Shown here: positions 52,302 through 63,000 of the stretch, in pieces
Position numbering within the stretch: the stretch's first letter is position 1
How the letters are laid out: the number at the start of each line of letters is the position of its first letter
Assembly: GCA_024236195.1 (NCBI GenBank)
Contig: JACKKZ010000005.1
Location: 124,001 to 188,000 of the forward strand
Direction of reading: 5' to 3'
Length of the DNA: 64,000 nt
Origin: Sphingomonadaceae bacterium
Lineage (GTDB): Bacteria; Pseudomonadota; Alphaproteobacteria; Sphingomonadales; Sphingomonadaceae
Notes under the pieces: generated by a model
What the model saw: the letters and a program-made list of their open reading frames with translations, nothing else
Databases searched by the model: none
Told to the model about the DNA's origin: nothing
Program-made: the position numbers and the translations under genes

Positions 52302-53048
52302 ATGAGCATTATGGAAAAACACAAGAAACTGGAGCGTAACATCACGCTCCTCGGCGCGGCGGCCTTTGTCACCGTTGCCATTGGCGGGATCGTGGAAATT
52401 GCCCCGCTGTTCTGGATCGACAATACGATCGAGAAGGTGGAGGGCATGCGTCCTTACACCCCGCTGGAGCTGGCCGGGCGTGATATCTATGTCCGTGAAG
52501 GCTGCTACCTGTGCCACAGCCAGATGGTTCGTCCGTTCCGCGATGAAGTGGAACGCTATGGCCATTATTCGCTGGCTGCGGAATCGATGTACGACCATCC
52601 CTTCCAATGGGGTTCCAAGCGCACCGGGCCTGATCTGGCGCGCGTGGGTGGCCGTTATTCGGATGAATGGCATGTCCAGCATTTGAAGGAGCCGACCAGC
52701 GTGGTGCCGGAAAGCATCATGCCGTCCTACTCCTTCCTCGCCGATACGGACCTGCATGTGCCCACTCCGGGCAAGCGTCTTGCAACGCTGCGGACCGTAG
52801 GTGTGCCTTACACGGATGAAGATATCGAACTGGCAGAGGCGGATTTGCAGGCACAGGGCAATCCCGATGCCGATGCCGGGACGCTGGCCGAACGCTATCC
52901 CAAGGCGCAGCAGCGCGATTATGACGGTGATCCGAAACGGCTTACCGAAATGGACGCGCTGGTCGCCTATCTCCAGATGCTTGGCACGCTGGTCGACCTG
53001 AACAGCGCAGCTGCTCAGGAAGACCTCGCAACGGAGAAGGGCCGGTGA
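52302..53048 (+). CDS. ccoO: cbb3 oxidase monoheme subunit CcoO
   Basis: A 248-residue membrane-anchored cytochrome c. One N-terminal helix (NITLLGAAAFVTVAIGGIVEIAPLF) precedes the heme motif GCYLCHSQMVRPF. Later comes a distal methionine region (ESIMPSYSFLA). The C-terminal part contains DALVAYLQMLGTLVD. It passes electrons from CcoP to CcoN. It begins 18 bases after ccoN and overlaps ccoQ by four bases. Confidence 0.95.
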   Translation: MSIMEKHKKLERNITLLGAAAFVTVAIGGIVEIAPLFWIDNTIEKVEGMRPYTPLELAGRDIYVREGCYLCHSQMVRPFRDEVERYGHYSLAAESMYDHPFQWGSKRTGPDLARVGGRYSDEWHVQHLKEPTSVVPESIMPSYSFLADTDLHVPTPGKRLATLRTVGVPYTDEDIELAEADLQAQGNPDADAGTLAERYPKAQQRDYDGDPKRLTEMDALVAYLQMLGTLVDLNSAAAQEDLATEKGR

Positions 53049-53215
53049 GCGGCGCGGACACCTATCACTTCATGCGCGAACTGGCGGATAGCTGGGGGCT
53101 GCTGGCGATGATGATTGTGTTCGTCATGCTCAGCCTCTGGCCCTTCCGTCCGGGCGCGAAGTCCCGCAACGAAGAAGCGGCAAACCTTATTTTCAAGGAT
53201 GAGAACGATGGCTGA
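53045..53215 (+). CDS. ccoQ: cbb3 oxidase small subunit CcoQ
   Basis: A 56-residue single-helix protein. It starts at a GTG overlapping the ccoO stop. The sequence opens with MSGADTYHFMRELADSWGLL, then the helix AMMIVFVMLSLWPF, then a basic cytoplasmic tail. This is the standard CcoQ/FixQ layout (NxWPFR-like ending of the helix). It stabilises the assembled oxidase. Its end overlaps the ccoP start by eight bases. Confidence 0.9.
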   Translation: MSGADTYHFMRELADSWGLLAMMIVFVMLSLWPFRPGAKSRNEEAANLIFKDENDG

Positions 53216-54143
53216 CAACAAGCGCATCGACGACGCAACGGGCGTCGAAACCGTAGGCCACGAATGGGATGGCATTGAAGAGCTGAACAACCCGCTGCCG
53301 CGCTGGTGGCTGTGGAGCTTCTATGCCTGCATCCTCTTTTCCATCGCCTATATGGTCGCCTATCCTGCGTGGCCGCTGATCTCCAAGGGGACAGAGGGCA
53401 TGCTCGGTTGGTCCAGCCGTGGCGCTCTGGCCGCAGAGATGAAGGAAGAGCAGGCAAAGCGCGGCGAAGTCGTGGCTGCTCTGGCTGACATGCCGATCGA
53501 GCAATTGCAGGGGAACGAGGAAATGATGCGCGCGGCGATTGCCGGCGGTCGGGCCGCGTTCAAGGTCAATTGCGTCCAGTGCCACGGCGCCGGGGCGGCG
53601 GGGAGCAAGGGCTACCCCAACCTCAACGATGATGACTGGCTGTGGGGCGGTGACATCAAGACTATCGAGACCACGCTGCAACATGGCATCCGCCAGCCGG
53701 GTGATGATGCGACCCGTGTCAGCATGATGCCAGCATTTGGCCGCGACGGGATCCTGACCTCTGCGCAAATCGCGCAGGTAACGGACCATATCCTGTCCCT
53801 GTCGGGCAAGGCCAAGGCCAATGCTGCGGGGGCAGCCTTGTACGAAGCCAATTGCGCGGTCTGCCACGGCGCGGAAGGCAAGGGGATGCGCGAATTTGGT
53901 GCGCCCAACCTGTCTGACGCAATCTGGCTCTATGGCAGCGATCCGGCCGCCATTCGCAGCCAGATCCATGCGCCGCAGCATGGCGTCATGCCGTCGTGGC
54001 AGGGCCGGCTTGATGCAGTGACCATCAAGATGCTCGCTGCCTATGTCCACTCGCTCGGGGGAGGCGAAGATTTCCAGGAACAGCCAGCTGCGGATGCAGC
54101 TGCTGCTCCGGCCGAGGAAGCTTCCAATGAACAACCCCAGTAA
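53208..54143 (+). CDS. ccoP: cbb3 oxidase diheme subunit CcoP
   Basis: A 311-residue membrane-anchored diheme cytochrome c. The N-terminal WDGIEELNNPLPRWWLWSFYACILFSIAYMVAYPAWP motif and helix are characteristic of CcoP. The heme motifs are CVQCHGAGA and CAVCHGAEG, each followed by a distal Met region (VSMMPAFG, GVMPSWQG). It receives electrons from cytochrome bc1 or a soluble cytochrome. The C-terminus is alanine/glutamate-rich. ATG 53208 overlaps the ccoQ end. Confidence 0.95.
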   Translation: MADNKRIDDATGVETVGHEWDGIEELNNPLPRWWLWSFYACILFSIAYMVAYPAWPLISKGTEGMLGWSSRGALAAEMKEEQAKRGEVVAALADMPIEQLQGNEEMMRAAIAGGRAAFKVNCVQCHGAGAAGSKGYPNLNDDDWLWGGDIKTIETTLQHGIRQPGDDATRVSMMPAFGRDGILTSAQIAQVTDHILSLSGKAKANAAGAALYEANCAVCHGAEGKGMREFGAPNLSDAIWLYGSDPAAIRSQIHAPQHGVMPSWQGRLDAVTIKMLAAYVHSLGGGEDFQEQPAADAAAAPAEEASNEQPQ

Positions 54144-55578
54144 AGTGACTGCACCGGCTCCTGCTCCTCTCTACAAGAAGAAGGAGCCGGTCTTTAACCG
54201 GCGGATCGACGGACCGTTCCGCCGGTTCAAATGGGCGGTGATGATCCTGACGCTTGGTGTCTATTACATCACCCCCTGGCTGCGCTGGGATCGGGGCCCC
54301 TATGCCCCGGACCAGGCAGTGCTGGTCGATCTTGCCAATCGCCGTTTCTACATGTTCGGCATCGAAATCTGGCCGCATGAATTCTATTTCGTGGCCGGCC
54401 TTCTCATTATGGCCGGGATCGGCCTGTTCCTGGTGACCAGTGCCGTGGGCCGCGCATGGTGTGGCTATGCCTGCCCTCAGACGGTGTGGACCGATGTATT
54501 CCAGCATGTTGATCGCTTCTTCGATGGCGACCGAAATGCCCGCCTTAAGCTATACAAGGCCCCGTGGGGCCCGGCCAAGATTGCGCGGCGACTGGCCAAA
54601 TGGTCGGTCTATTTGCTGATCGCTTTCGCCACCGGCGGCGCATGGATCCTCTATTTCGCCGACGCACCGACCCTGTTCAGGGAATTCTGGTCATTCGATG
54701 CAGCTCCGGTGGCCTATGCCACGGTGTTCGTGCTGACCATGACCACTTTCGTCCTCGGCGGTTTCATGCGCGAACAGGTGTGCATCTATATGTGCCCCTG
54801 GCCGCGAATCCAGACTGCGATGCTCGATGAGAAATCGCTGATCGTCACCTATAAGGACTGGCGCGGCGAGCAGCGCGGCAGCCTGAAAAAGGCGCAGAAA
54901 GAGCCGGAGAAATATGGCGACTGCGTTGATTGCAACCAATGCGTTGCGGTCTGCCCGACAGGTTATGACATTCGCAACGGGCCGGACATTGCCTGCATCA
55001 CTTGCGGCCTGTGCATTGATGCCTGTGACAAGGTGATGAAGGATATCGGTCGTCCACGCGGGTTGATCGACTATGCGACGATGGAAGACTGCAAGGCCGA
55101 GGCGGCCGGGGAAGCCCCGCGGCACTGGTTCAAGGCACTGACCCATCCGCGCACACTGATCTACACGGCGATCTGGAGCGGTATCGGCCTCGCCCTGCTG
55201 TTTGCATTGGGGACACGCTCGCATACTGACCTTACTGTCGCACAGGATCGCAGTCCGCCCTACATGCTGCTCAGCGATGGCAGTGTGCGCAATGCCTACA
55301 CGGTCAAGCTGCGTAATATGGAAAGCCGCCCGCGGGAGATGAAGATCACCATCGAGGGGCTGGCCGGTGCCATGATGTGGACGGACGATATGTCCCGCGA
55401 CAATGCGCAGCGTGAACTGGTGCGCGAGGTCCCGGCAGACGAAACCTTGCCGCTGCGGGTCTATGTCCTTGTTCCTGACGGGACGCAGGGGCAGGATTTC
55501 GCTTTCACTGTGACCTCGATGGACGAACAGGCCGAAACCGATACGGTCGAGACCAAGTTCACCGGGCCGGGAGAGTGA
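54127..55578 (+). CDS. ccoG: CcoG copper reductase for cbb3 assembly
   Basis: A 483-residue membrane protein, also called FixG/RdxA. Several helices surround CGYACPQTVWTDVF and CIYMCPWPRIQ, followed by two ferredoxin motifs CVDCNQCVAVCPTG and CITCGLCIDACD, and a C-terminal immunoglobulin-like domain. CcoG reduces Cu(II) to Cu(I) for oxidase assembly. ATG 54127 has GAGGAAG upstream and overlaps the ccoP end by 17 bases. Confidence 0.94.
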   Translation: MNNPSKVTAPAPAPLYKKKEPVFNRRIDGPFRRFKWAVMILTLGVYYITPWLRWDRGPYAPDQAVLVDLANRRFYMFGIEIWPHEFYFVAGLLIMAGIGLFLVTSAVGRAWCGYACPQTVWTDVFQHVDRFFDGDRNARLKLYKAPWGPAKIARRLAKWSVYLLIAFATGGAWILYFADAPTLFREFWSFDAAPVAYATVFVLTMTTFVLGGFMREQVCIYMCPWPRIQTAMLDEKSLIVTYKDWRGEQRGSLKKAQKEPEKYGDCVDCNQCVAVCPTGYDIRNGPDIACITCGLCIDACDKVMKDIGRPRGLIDYATMEDCKAEAAGEAPRHWFKALTHPRTLIYTAIWSGIGLALLFALGTRSHTDLTVAQDRSPPYMLLSDGSVRNAYTVKLRNMESRPREMKITIEGLAGAMMWTDDMSRDNAQRELVREVPADETLPLRVYVLVPDGTQGQDFAFTVTSMDEQAETDTVETKFTGPGE

Positions 55579-55580
55579 GC

Positions 55581-56045
55581 ATGGCAAATGGAGCAACCAT
55601 GAATCGTCGTTTTACCGGCTGGCATATGACAACCCTGCTGGTGGCCTTTTTCGGTGTCGTTATCGGGGTCAACGTGATCATGGCCAATTTTGCTACCACT
55701 ACTTTTGGTGGGGTCGTGGTCGATAATTCCTATGTGGCCAGCCAGAAATATAATGACTGGCTGGAGCAGGCCCGCGAGCAGGAAGCGCTGGGTTGGGGAG
55801 CGAAGACCAGCTGGCGGCCCGATGGCAAGGTGGCGGTTGCCTTGCTCGAAGTGCCTGCCGGTGCGACGCTGGAAGCGATTGCTCGCCATCCGCTTGGCCG
55901 CGAGCCAGACCGGGAACTGAGTTTTTCTCCAGACGGCGAAGGCCGGTTCGTTTCCGACCAGAGCCTGCCTGACGGTCGCTGGACATTGCGGATGATCGTG
56001 AATGCCGCTGGCAAGCAATGGCGACAGGAAACCACCATCCCGTGA
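55581..56045 (+). CDS. ccoH: CcoH/FixH assembly protein
   Basis: A 154-residue single-helix protein. RRFTGWHMTTLLVAFFGVVIGVNVIMANFATTTFGGVVVDNSYVASQKYN is the typical FixH N-terminus, followed by a periplasmic domain (GWGAKTSWRPDG). It supports assembly and stability of cbb3 oxidase. ATG 55581 sits after GGGAGAG; a GTG at 55575 and an ATG at 55599 are alternatives. It overlaps ccoI by four bases. Confidence 0.9.
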   Translation: MANGATMNRRFTGWHMTTLLVAFFGVVIGVNVIMANFATTTFGGVVVDNSYVASQKYNDWLEQAREQEALGWGAKTSWRPDGKVAVALLEVPAGATLEAIARHPLGREPDRELSFSPDGEGRFVSDQSLPDGRWTLRMIVNAAGKQWRQETTIP

Positions 56046-58165
56046 GCGCTCAACCGCGCCCTGATCCGGCCGAAGAGCTGGAATGCACGGTGATGGCAGT
56101 GCCCGGAATGCACTGTGCCGGCTGCATGAGCAAGGTCGAGCGGGCGCTGGGGGCGATGGAAGGGGTTGCGGATGCCCGGGTGAACCTGTCCGCACGGCTG
56201 GTGAGTGTGCAGCATGATCCGGCGATCAGCCAGAATGCACTGGTCAAGGCGCTGAATGGGGTAGGCTTCGAAGCACAGGTGCGGCGGGATGAGCTTGCTC
56301 GCCCGGTCACCAATGCGCGGCCACTGCTGGCGCCGCTGGCGGTGGCAGCTTTTGCCGCGATGAATGTGATGCTGCTTTCGGTCAGCGTCTGGTCGGGGGC
56401 TGAAGGGACGACGCGAGAGCTGTTTCACTGGCTCTCCGCGCTGATCGCGATCCCGGCGATTGCCTATTCGGGGCAGCCCTTCTTCCGCTCGGCGTGGAAG
56501 GCGCTGCGCCATTGGCAGACCAATATGGATGTGCCGATTTCCATCGGCATTATCACGGCGACGGGTCTCAGCGTCTATGAAGTGGTGACTGGCGGAGCAC
56601 ATGCCTGGTTTGATGGCGCGCTTATGCTGATTGCCTTCCTGCTGGCAGGCCGCGTGCTTGATGCAATGATGCGTGACCGCGCGCGGTCAGGTGTGGATGC
56701 GTTGCTGAGCCAGGCGGCGCAGGGCGCAATGATCGTGAGCGAGGATGGCTCGCTCGATTGGGTCGAAGCCGAAGGGCTTGCGCCAGGCATGGTCATGCGT
56801 GTGGCTGCGGGCGAGCGGCTTGCGGCAGATGGCGAAATAATGAGCGGCACCAGCCGGTTCGACCAGTCCTTGTTGACCGGGGAGACTGCACCGGTGGCTG
56901 CCGGAATCGGCGAGCAGGCCTTGGCAGGGACGCTTAACCTCGATGCTCCGGTCGATGTACGGGTCAGTCATGCCGGGCGGGACACGACGCTGGCAGAAAT
57001 CGCGCGGTTGATGGAGGCATCCACCCAATCGCGCAGCCGTTATGTGCGGATCGCAGACCGCGCGGCGCGGCTTTATGCCCCGGCGGTGCATTCGCTGGCA
57101 GCGCTGACCATTATCGGTTGGCTGCTGGCGGGCGCGACCGTTTATGAAGCGCTGGTGATAGGCGTAGCGGTGCTGATTATCACCTGCCCCTGCGCCTTGG
57201 GCCTAGCTGTGCCAGTGGCGCAGGTCGTTGCCAGTGGAGCGCTGATGCGCGCCGGGATCATGGTCAAGGATGGCTCCGCGCTGGAACGACTGGCAGCAAC
57301 CAATCGCGCGCTGTTCGACAAGACCGGCACACTCACTTTGGGCAAGCCCACGCCTGATCCGGCGGTGATTGCCTCGCTGCCGGCTGAAGCTGCCTCTGTT
57401 GCGCTGGCGCTGGCGAGCAACAGCCGCCACCCGCTTTCGCGCTCGCTGGCGGATGCTTTGGCGGCGAATGGCGATCGCGCAGCAAAGCTCGACACGGTCG
57501 AGGAACGCGCGGGTGAGGGCGTATTTGCCCAATATGAAGGGCGCGCGGTCTCGCTCCGGCGTCCGGAAAGCGCGAGCGGGATTGCAGTCAGCCTCGACCT
57601 CGGTGGAGGAACAAGCTGGCTGGTGCCCTATACGGACAGGCTACGCCCCGATGCGGCAGAGGCACTGGCGCGGCTCGCGAAAATGGGTTTTGAAAGCTCG
57701 ATCATCTCTGGCGACAACGCAGCAGCCGTTGCAGAGATCGCCCGGGCCACCGGGCTGGAGGCGCAGGCAGGGGTGACCCCGGCAGAAAAGCAGGATGCGA
57801 TTGCGCAGCTCCAGTCCGCAGGCCAGCAAGTGCTGATGGTGGGGGACGGACTGAACGACGGGCCTGCGCTGGCCGCTGCCAATGCCAGCATGGCACCGGG
57901 CAGCGCAAGCGATGTCGGACTGCATGCGGCAGACCTTGTCTTCGTGCAGGATTCGCTTCTCTCTGTTCCCCGCGCTGTAAAGGCCGCCCGTGCGACCATG
58001 ACGGTGGTGAAGCAGAATTTCGCCTTGGCTATCGGCTATAATATCCTTGCCGTGCCGCTTGCCATGGCCGGCCAGGTCACGCCGCTGGTGGCAGCTATCG
58101 CCATGTCATGCAGTTCGCTGATTGTCGTAGCCAATTCGCTGCGCCTTGCGAGGGCAGCGAAATGA
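56042..58165 (+). CDS. ccoI: CcoI copper-transporting P1B-type ATPase
   Basis: A 707-residue P1B-1 copper ATPase. An N-terminal heavy-metal domain carries PGMHCAGCMSKV. The transport site is TCPCALGLAVP, the phosphorylation site is FDKTGTLTLG, the histidine loop is ASNSRHPLSRSLA, and the hinge is MVGDGLNDGPALAAA. About eight helices are seen. It delivers copper to the cbb3 active site. The GTG start at 56042 overlaps the ccoH stop. It overlaps ccoS by four bases. Confidence 0.94.
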   Translation: MSAQPRPDPAEELECTVMAVPGMHCAGCMSKVERALGAMEGVADARVNLSARLVSVQHDPAISQNALVKALNGVGFEAQVRRDELARPVTNARPLLAPLAVAAFAAMNVMLLSVSVWSGAEGTTRELFHWLSALIAIPAIAYSGQPFFRSAWKALRHWQTNMDVPISIGIITATGLSVYEVVTGGAHAWFDGALMLIAFLLAGRVLDAMMRDRARSGVDALLSQAAQGAMIVSEDGSLDWVEAEGLAPGMVMRVAAGERLAADGEIMSGTSRFDQSLLTGETAPVAAGIGEQALAGTLNLDAPVDVRVSHAGRDTTLAEIARLMEASTQSRSRYVRIADRAARLYAPAVHSLAALTIIGWLLAGATVYEALVIGVAVLIITCPCALGLAVPVAQVVASGALMRAGIMVKDGSALERLAATNRALFDKTGTLTLGKPTPDPAVIASLPAEAASVALALASNSRHPLSRSLADALAANGDRAAKLDTVEERAGEGVFAQYEGRAVSLRRPESASGIAVSLDLGGGTSWLVPYTDRLRPDAAEALARLAKMGFESSIISGDNAAAVAEIARATGLEAQAGVTPAEKQDAIAQLQSAGQQVLMVGDGLNDGPALAAANASMAPGSASDVGLHAADLVFVQDSLLSVPRAVKAARATMTVVKQNFALAIGYNILAVPLAMAGQVTPLVAAIAMSCSSLIVVANSLRLARAAK

Positions 58166-58311
58166 CTGGTCTCGCTTTCCTGATCCCGGTTGCGCTGGGG
58201 CTGGGCCTGCTGGGGCTGGGCGCGTTCTTCTGGTCGCTCAAAAATGGCCAGTTTGACGATCCCGAAGGCGCCGCCAACCGCATCCTGATTGATGACGAGG
58301 ATGACGCTTGA
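58162..58311 (+). CDS. ccoS: CcoS small assembly protein
   Basis: A 49-residue protein with one helix (GLAFLIPVALGLGLLGLGAFFWSL) followed by KNGQFDDPEGAANRILIDDEDDA, the diagnostic CcoS tail. It is needed for cofactor insertion into CcoN. The ATG overlaps the ccoI stop and its own stop overlaps the next ATG by one base. Confidence 0.92.
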   Translation: MTGLAFLIPVALGLGLLGLGAFFWSLKNGQFDDPEGAANRILIDDEDDA

Positions 58312-58550
58312 TGCTGCATTCGCCATTCATCGCCATGGCTGCGCTGGTGCCTGCCGCGCTCAACCCGTCACTCATCATGATCGAGGGCAAGACGCTGTCG
58401 TCGCTGGTTTGCGGCACCGGAGTAACTCAGGAAATCCCGCTCAGCGGACCGGTTTTGCCCGGCACGGCGGGGGCGGCCTGCTGTGCCAAGGGCTGTCATT
58501 CTGCATCGGAAAAGAAGAAAAAGGCAAAATCCGCTTCTATTGATCCATAA
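58311..58550 (+). CDS. Small hypothetical protein with cysteine-rich tail
   Basis: A 79-residue protein I cannot assign. It has an N-terminal hydrophobic segment (PFIAMAALVPAALNPSLIMI) that may be a signal or anchor. The middle contains a single cysteine (LVCGTGVT). The tail has GAACCAKGCH followed by a lysine-rich stretch. The cysteines and histidine could bind copper or heme. It overlaps ccoS by one base and precedes hemN, so an accessory role in oxidase assembly is plausible but only inferred. Confidence 0.62.
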   Translation: MLHSPFIAMAALVPAALNPSLIMIEGKTLSSLVCGTGVTQEIPLSGPVLPGTAGAACCAKGCHSASEKKKKAKSASIDP

Positions 58551-58587
58551 CAATGAAGCGCAGCGGACGGCCTGCTCTACAGGCTGC

Positions 58588-59898
58588 ATGTGGACCTATC
58601 ACCCTGAATTGCTGGCCACGCCGGTGCCACGCTACACCAGCTTCCCGACAGCTGCCGAATTTGGCGACAGGGTAGGGGAGCGGGACTACCGCGAGGCGTT
58701 GCAGCGCACAGGCGGCGATATCTCCCTCTACGTCCACATCCCCTTTTGCGAGAAGATTTGCTGGTATTGCGGATGCAACACCGCCGCGGCCAATCGCAAA
58801 CAGCGGCTGACCGCCTATCTTGACGCGTTGCATCACGAAATTGCGCTGGTCGGATCGCTGATCGGCAATGTGAATGTGAAGCGGATTTCCTTTGGTGGCG
58901 GCAGCCCCAACGCCATTGCCCCGCTCGATTTCGTGCGCCTGCTGGACACGCTGTTTGTCAGCTTCGGCCCGCGTGCGCCCGATATTTCCATCGAGCTTGA
59001 TCCCCGAACGCTTGCGCCCGAATGGGGGCAGGTGCTGGGGTCTGTAGGTGTCACTCGTGCCAGCATGGGGGTGCAGACTTTCTCCCCCGCCTTGCAAGCT
59101 GCAATTGGCCGGATCCAGCCCACCGAAATGATCGAACGGGCGACGAGGATGCTGCGTGACGCAGGCGTCACCTCGCTCAATTTTGACCTGATGTATGGCT
59201 TGCCCGGCCAGACACAGGATGATGTCGAGGATTCGCTGCGCCATGCCCTGCGGCTGGGCGCAGACCGGATCGCGCTGTTCGGCTATGCCCATGTCCCGCA
59301 TATGATCCCGCGTCAGAAGCAGATCGACGCCCATAATCTGCCCGGCGCGGAAGATCGCTTTGCGATGGCGTTGTTCGGCTACAATCTCCTGCGCGATGAG
59401 GGCTATGTCCCGGTCGGTTTCGACCATTTCGCGCGTCCGGGGGACAGTCTCGCGCAGGCCGCTTTGGCAGGAACGTTACATCGCAATTTCCAGGGCTTCA
59501 CTGATGATGCCGCCCCCGTTCTGATCGGGCTGGGTGCCTCTGCGATCAGCTGTTTTCCCGATTTGCTGGTGCAGAATGAGAAGAACGCCGGGCGCTACCG
59601 CATGCTGCTTTCGCAGGATCGACTGACCGCCGCGCATGGCATTGGCCGCACCGCGGACGACCAGCGGCGCGGTGCGATCATCAACGACTTGCTATGCCGC
59701 GGACGGGCGGATGTGCCCGCTGCGATGCTGCATGATGCGCTGGACCGGCTCGACCCTTATCTGGCGGCCGGGCTTTGCCACTGGAACGTGGATCACTTGG
59801 AGATCCCGCCGGAGGGCCTGCCTTACGCCCGCAGCATCGCGGCGGCCTTCGACCCCTATCGCCAGCACTCGCCAAGGCGGTTTAGTTCGGCGGTCTAG
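58588..59898 (+). CDS. hemN: Oxygen-independent coproporphyrinogen III dehydrogenase HemN
   Basis: A 436-residue radical SAM enzyme that converts coproporphyrinogen III to protoporphyrinogen IX without oxygen. The cluster motif is HIPFCEKICWYCGCNT (CxxxCxxC), and FGGGSPNAI and DLMYGLPGQTQDDVEDSLRHAL follow. The N-terminal PVPRYTSFPTA is the HemN marker that separates it from HemW. ATG 58588 gives the natural N-terminus. It ends the cbb3 operon, supplying heme under low oxygen and probably under FnrN control. Confidence 0.93.
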   Translation: MWTYHPELLATPVPRYTSFPTAAEFGDRVGERDYREALQRTGGDISLYVHIPFCEKICWYCGCNTAAANRKQRLTAYLDALHHEIALVGSLIGNVNVKRISFGGGSPNAIAPLDFVRLLDTLFVSFGPRAPDISIELDPRTLAPEWGQVLGSVGVTRASMGVQTFSPALQAAIGRIQPTEMIERATRMLRDAGVTSLNFDLMYGLPGQTQDDVEDSLRHALRLGADRIALFGYAHVPHMIPRQKQIDAHNLPGAEDRFAMALFGYNLLRDEGYVPVGFDHFARPGDSLAQAALAGTLHRNFQGFTDDAAPVLIGLGASAISCFPDLLVQNEKNAGRYRMLLSQDRLTAAHGIGRTADDQRRGAIINDLLCRGRADVPAAMLHDALDRLDPYLAAGLCHWNVDHLEIPPEGLPYARSIAAAFDPYRQHSPRRFSSAV

Positions 59899-60064
59899 GG
59901 CCTGGCCTGAGAATATGAGCGCTGACTCTGACCTTCGCAATCCACCGGATCAATAGTCTGGAGGTAAGGGCCAACGCTGCGTCCGACCAGGGAATTCGCA
60001 GCTCGACTGAACCTTTTCGTTCGCTGACCCGACTGATCCACCAACAGTCGTGTTGGAGGATGAA

Positions 60065-63000
60065 ATGCGTTGGCTTGTCTGGCTCGGAATTATTGCAGCA
60101 GCCTTCTTCGGCGCAGCGTCTGCTTCCGCACAATCGGTGGGGCCCAAGCAGCTCTGCGAAGGGCTGCCCAACAGTTCCGTCCCCTGCGACCCGCAAGGCG
60201 GCGCGCCCAAGCTGGGGGAGCCGGTCTATTACGAGTTCCACCTCTATGGCGGACCAGCCCCGACGACGCTTGATATTTCAGAGGCCTATTCGCAGCACTT
60301 CGCACCGTCTGACCCCAATAATGCAGTGATCTGCATTGTCAGCAACGGGCCTAATCTGGGCAGCAGTTTGCCGATCACAGTCGTCAGCGCGGGGCCGCCC
60401 TTCCGCTTCACGGTCAACCTTGATGGCGGGCAGGACGCGACCTGCCGCATGGCCGGCACATTCATTACCCCCGGTGCAACCGCGCCCAACACCGCCGGCA
60501 TAACCGCGCAGGGCGCGCCCAATGCAACCAATACGGTAATCTCCTCCAACACTGTGCTCGACGTCGATCTCGCCATCACCAAGCAGCGCATCACGCCGCT
60601 GGTTGCTCCGATGAACATTGCGGGCACGCCGGGCAAGGCGCGTTACCGGATCGAAGTGACAACGGACAAGCCGATCTACCTTGGCGAGTTCTTTCGCATC
60701 TATGACCAGCTGGCCCTGTTCCCGCAGGGGACGGCAGTTGCGGCCACGCTGCAGACCGGCTGGAGCTGCCAGCTAGCGCAAGGCGGGGGCGGGGCGGTTG
60801 CGATCCCCAATTGCCAGCTTTCCGCCAATGGCAGCGGCGAAATCAACTCCCCCGGCTGGCAGGATTTTGCCAGCTGGACGATAGGGGCCGGGCCGCTGGT
60901 GTTGCTGCAACCGGGCGATAAGATCAGTATTGAATATGAAGTCGAATACGCCGTCCCCGCGAGCAATGAATGTGTCCGCGCGGAAGATGCAGAGGGCATC
61001 CGCAACCGTGCCTTCCTGGGCCTCGCCGGAGGTGCCAGCGCCCTGCGGGACGAGGATGACGGCAACAATGATACGGTTGATGACACAAGCACCGACCTGC
61101 CGCTGGCGACCGGCATTTACAATGTCGATCCCAATTGCGCCCTGCCGCCCCCGCCAGGGCCGCCACCGCCGCCTTCGCCGCTAAAAATCACCAAGACCAT
61201 GCCGCTTAACATGTCGAGCGGTCAGGCATGGGGCGGCATCTTGCCCTTCGTCATTACCGTGGAGAACCAGTCCGCGACGGCAACTGCCTATGACCTCGAT
61301 CTGTCGGATGTACTGGGCAATTTGCAGGGTACACCCAACTTCACAGCGACTCTGACCAATGGGAATTTGCAGTGCGCCAGCGCCGGATGCAGCCAGACTT
61401 CCCCGGGCAGTGCAACGGGCAATGCCTTTGCGCCCACTCCTGTACCGGGCGGCTCGGCTGTTCTGTTTTCATCCTATTACGACAAAAAGCAGATGTGGTC
61501 TGGCAAGATTTCCCAATTGCTGCCGGGCGAGAAGGTAACGATCAGGCTGTATTTCCGGCTCGACAAGCCGACCTGTGACTTTGCCCCGCTGATCCAGAAC
61601 AAGCGGGTGCGCAACACGGCCAGCGTTTCGGCCAAGGTCGACTACGCCGAGGTTGATGTGAACGGCAATCCCGTCACCAACACCTATAGCTACAGCCAGT
61701 CTGCCAGCACCGATGTGAAGATGGTGAACCCGCCTGCCTGCGCGATCTCGGTCAAGAAGACCTCTGGCCCGGGGCGGAACACCAACAACACGCCGCTCTG
61801 GCCCGACGGGGTGATCTTTGGCGGCTGGAAAAGCTATGAGGTCACCTTCTCCTCGCTCCCACCAACCGCCACGCATAACAAGACGCTCTATGTCGGCACG
61901 CTGATTGACGCGATCCGGATCGAGAATGCTTTCTACGCCACCGGCATGTCGGTCGATTACCAGTGGACCTGTACGGACCTGTCGGGCGGCGGGGTGCGCG
62001 GCTTCCAATCCAGCGGCAGCGGCACGGCGACTGTGAACCATGTCGGCAAGCCGCATCAGGGCGTTCGCATTATGGAGCATCCCGGTTTCGTCGAATTCGA
62101 TCCCGGCGCCGCGCTGCGCTGCAATGTGAATATCAAGGTCGAGAAGCCTTCGGAGGATGACCCCTATTGCTTCTCTGACGGGCAGCCTTACCTGCAAAAT
62201 CTGGCGCTGATGGATGGCTCCAAATTCTTCAACGCCAATATGCCCTGGCCCCATGCGCCGCAGGGGATGAGCTGGGATGCGAGCCGCGACAAGCTGGCCA
62301 ATTGCTACAATCTGGTGGTCAACAAGGTGCCATCTACGGGCGTAGTCAGCCGCAATGGCGGGCCGGTGGATTATGCCATCACCATCACCAATGCGAATTT
62401 GCCGGGCACGAATGGCGATATCAACTATCCCAATTCGCTCGCCCAGCAGCGCATCGCGCCCTATTTTACCGATCTCTTCCTGCAGCAAAGCAATGGCACG
62501 GTCGCGCCGGTCAATTGGCAGAACCTGACCCTTGGCAATAATCCCTGCCTGACCGGGACCACGCAGCGCTGTGATATTTTCCCGACCGTCGGCATGAGCG
62601 GGAAGACGATCGAGGTCCTGCGCCTGCCTGCGCAGCAAAGCATGACCATCAGCTACACGCTGGATGGCCCGTTCGAGCCGCACCAGTTCTGCAACCGCGC
62701 GCGCGGGTTTGGCGGGGGCAGCAAGCGGCAGTGGTATGAATGGTACTACAAACATCCCGATAGCTGGAACAGCACACCCTGCGTCCTCGTACGCGCCAGT
62801 CTGGAAGTGGAGAAGGAGTTCATCACCCCGCCTTGGGTGACGCTGGGCGCCTCTACGCCATTCACCATCAAGGTCGATTGTAACGCGCCCTCCGGTTTCC
62901 AGGACTTCAAGCGCAACCTCACTGTCTCGCCGGGCAGTCCGTCTGGCCGGATCAACCGGATCGTCATCGGCAGCGTGTGCGAGATTGACGAAGTGAACCT

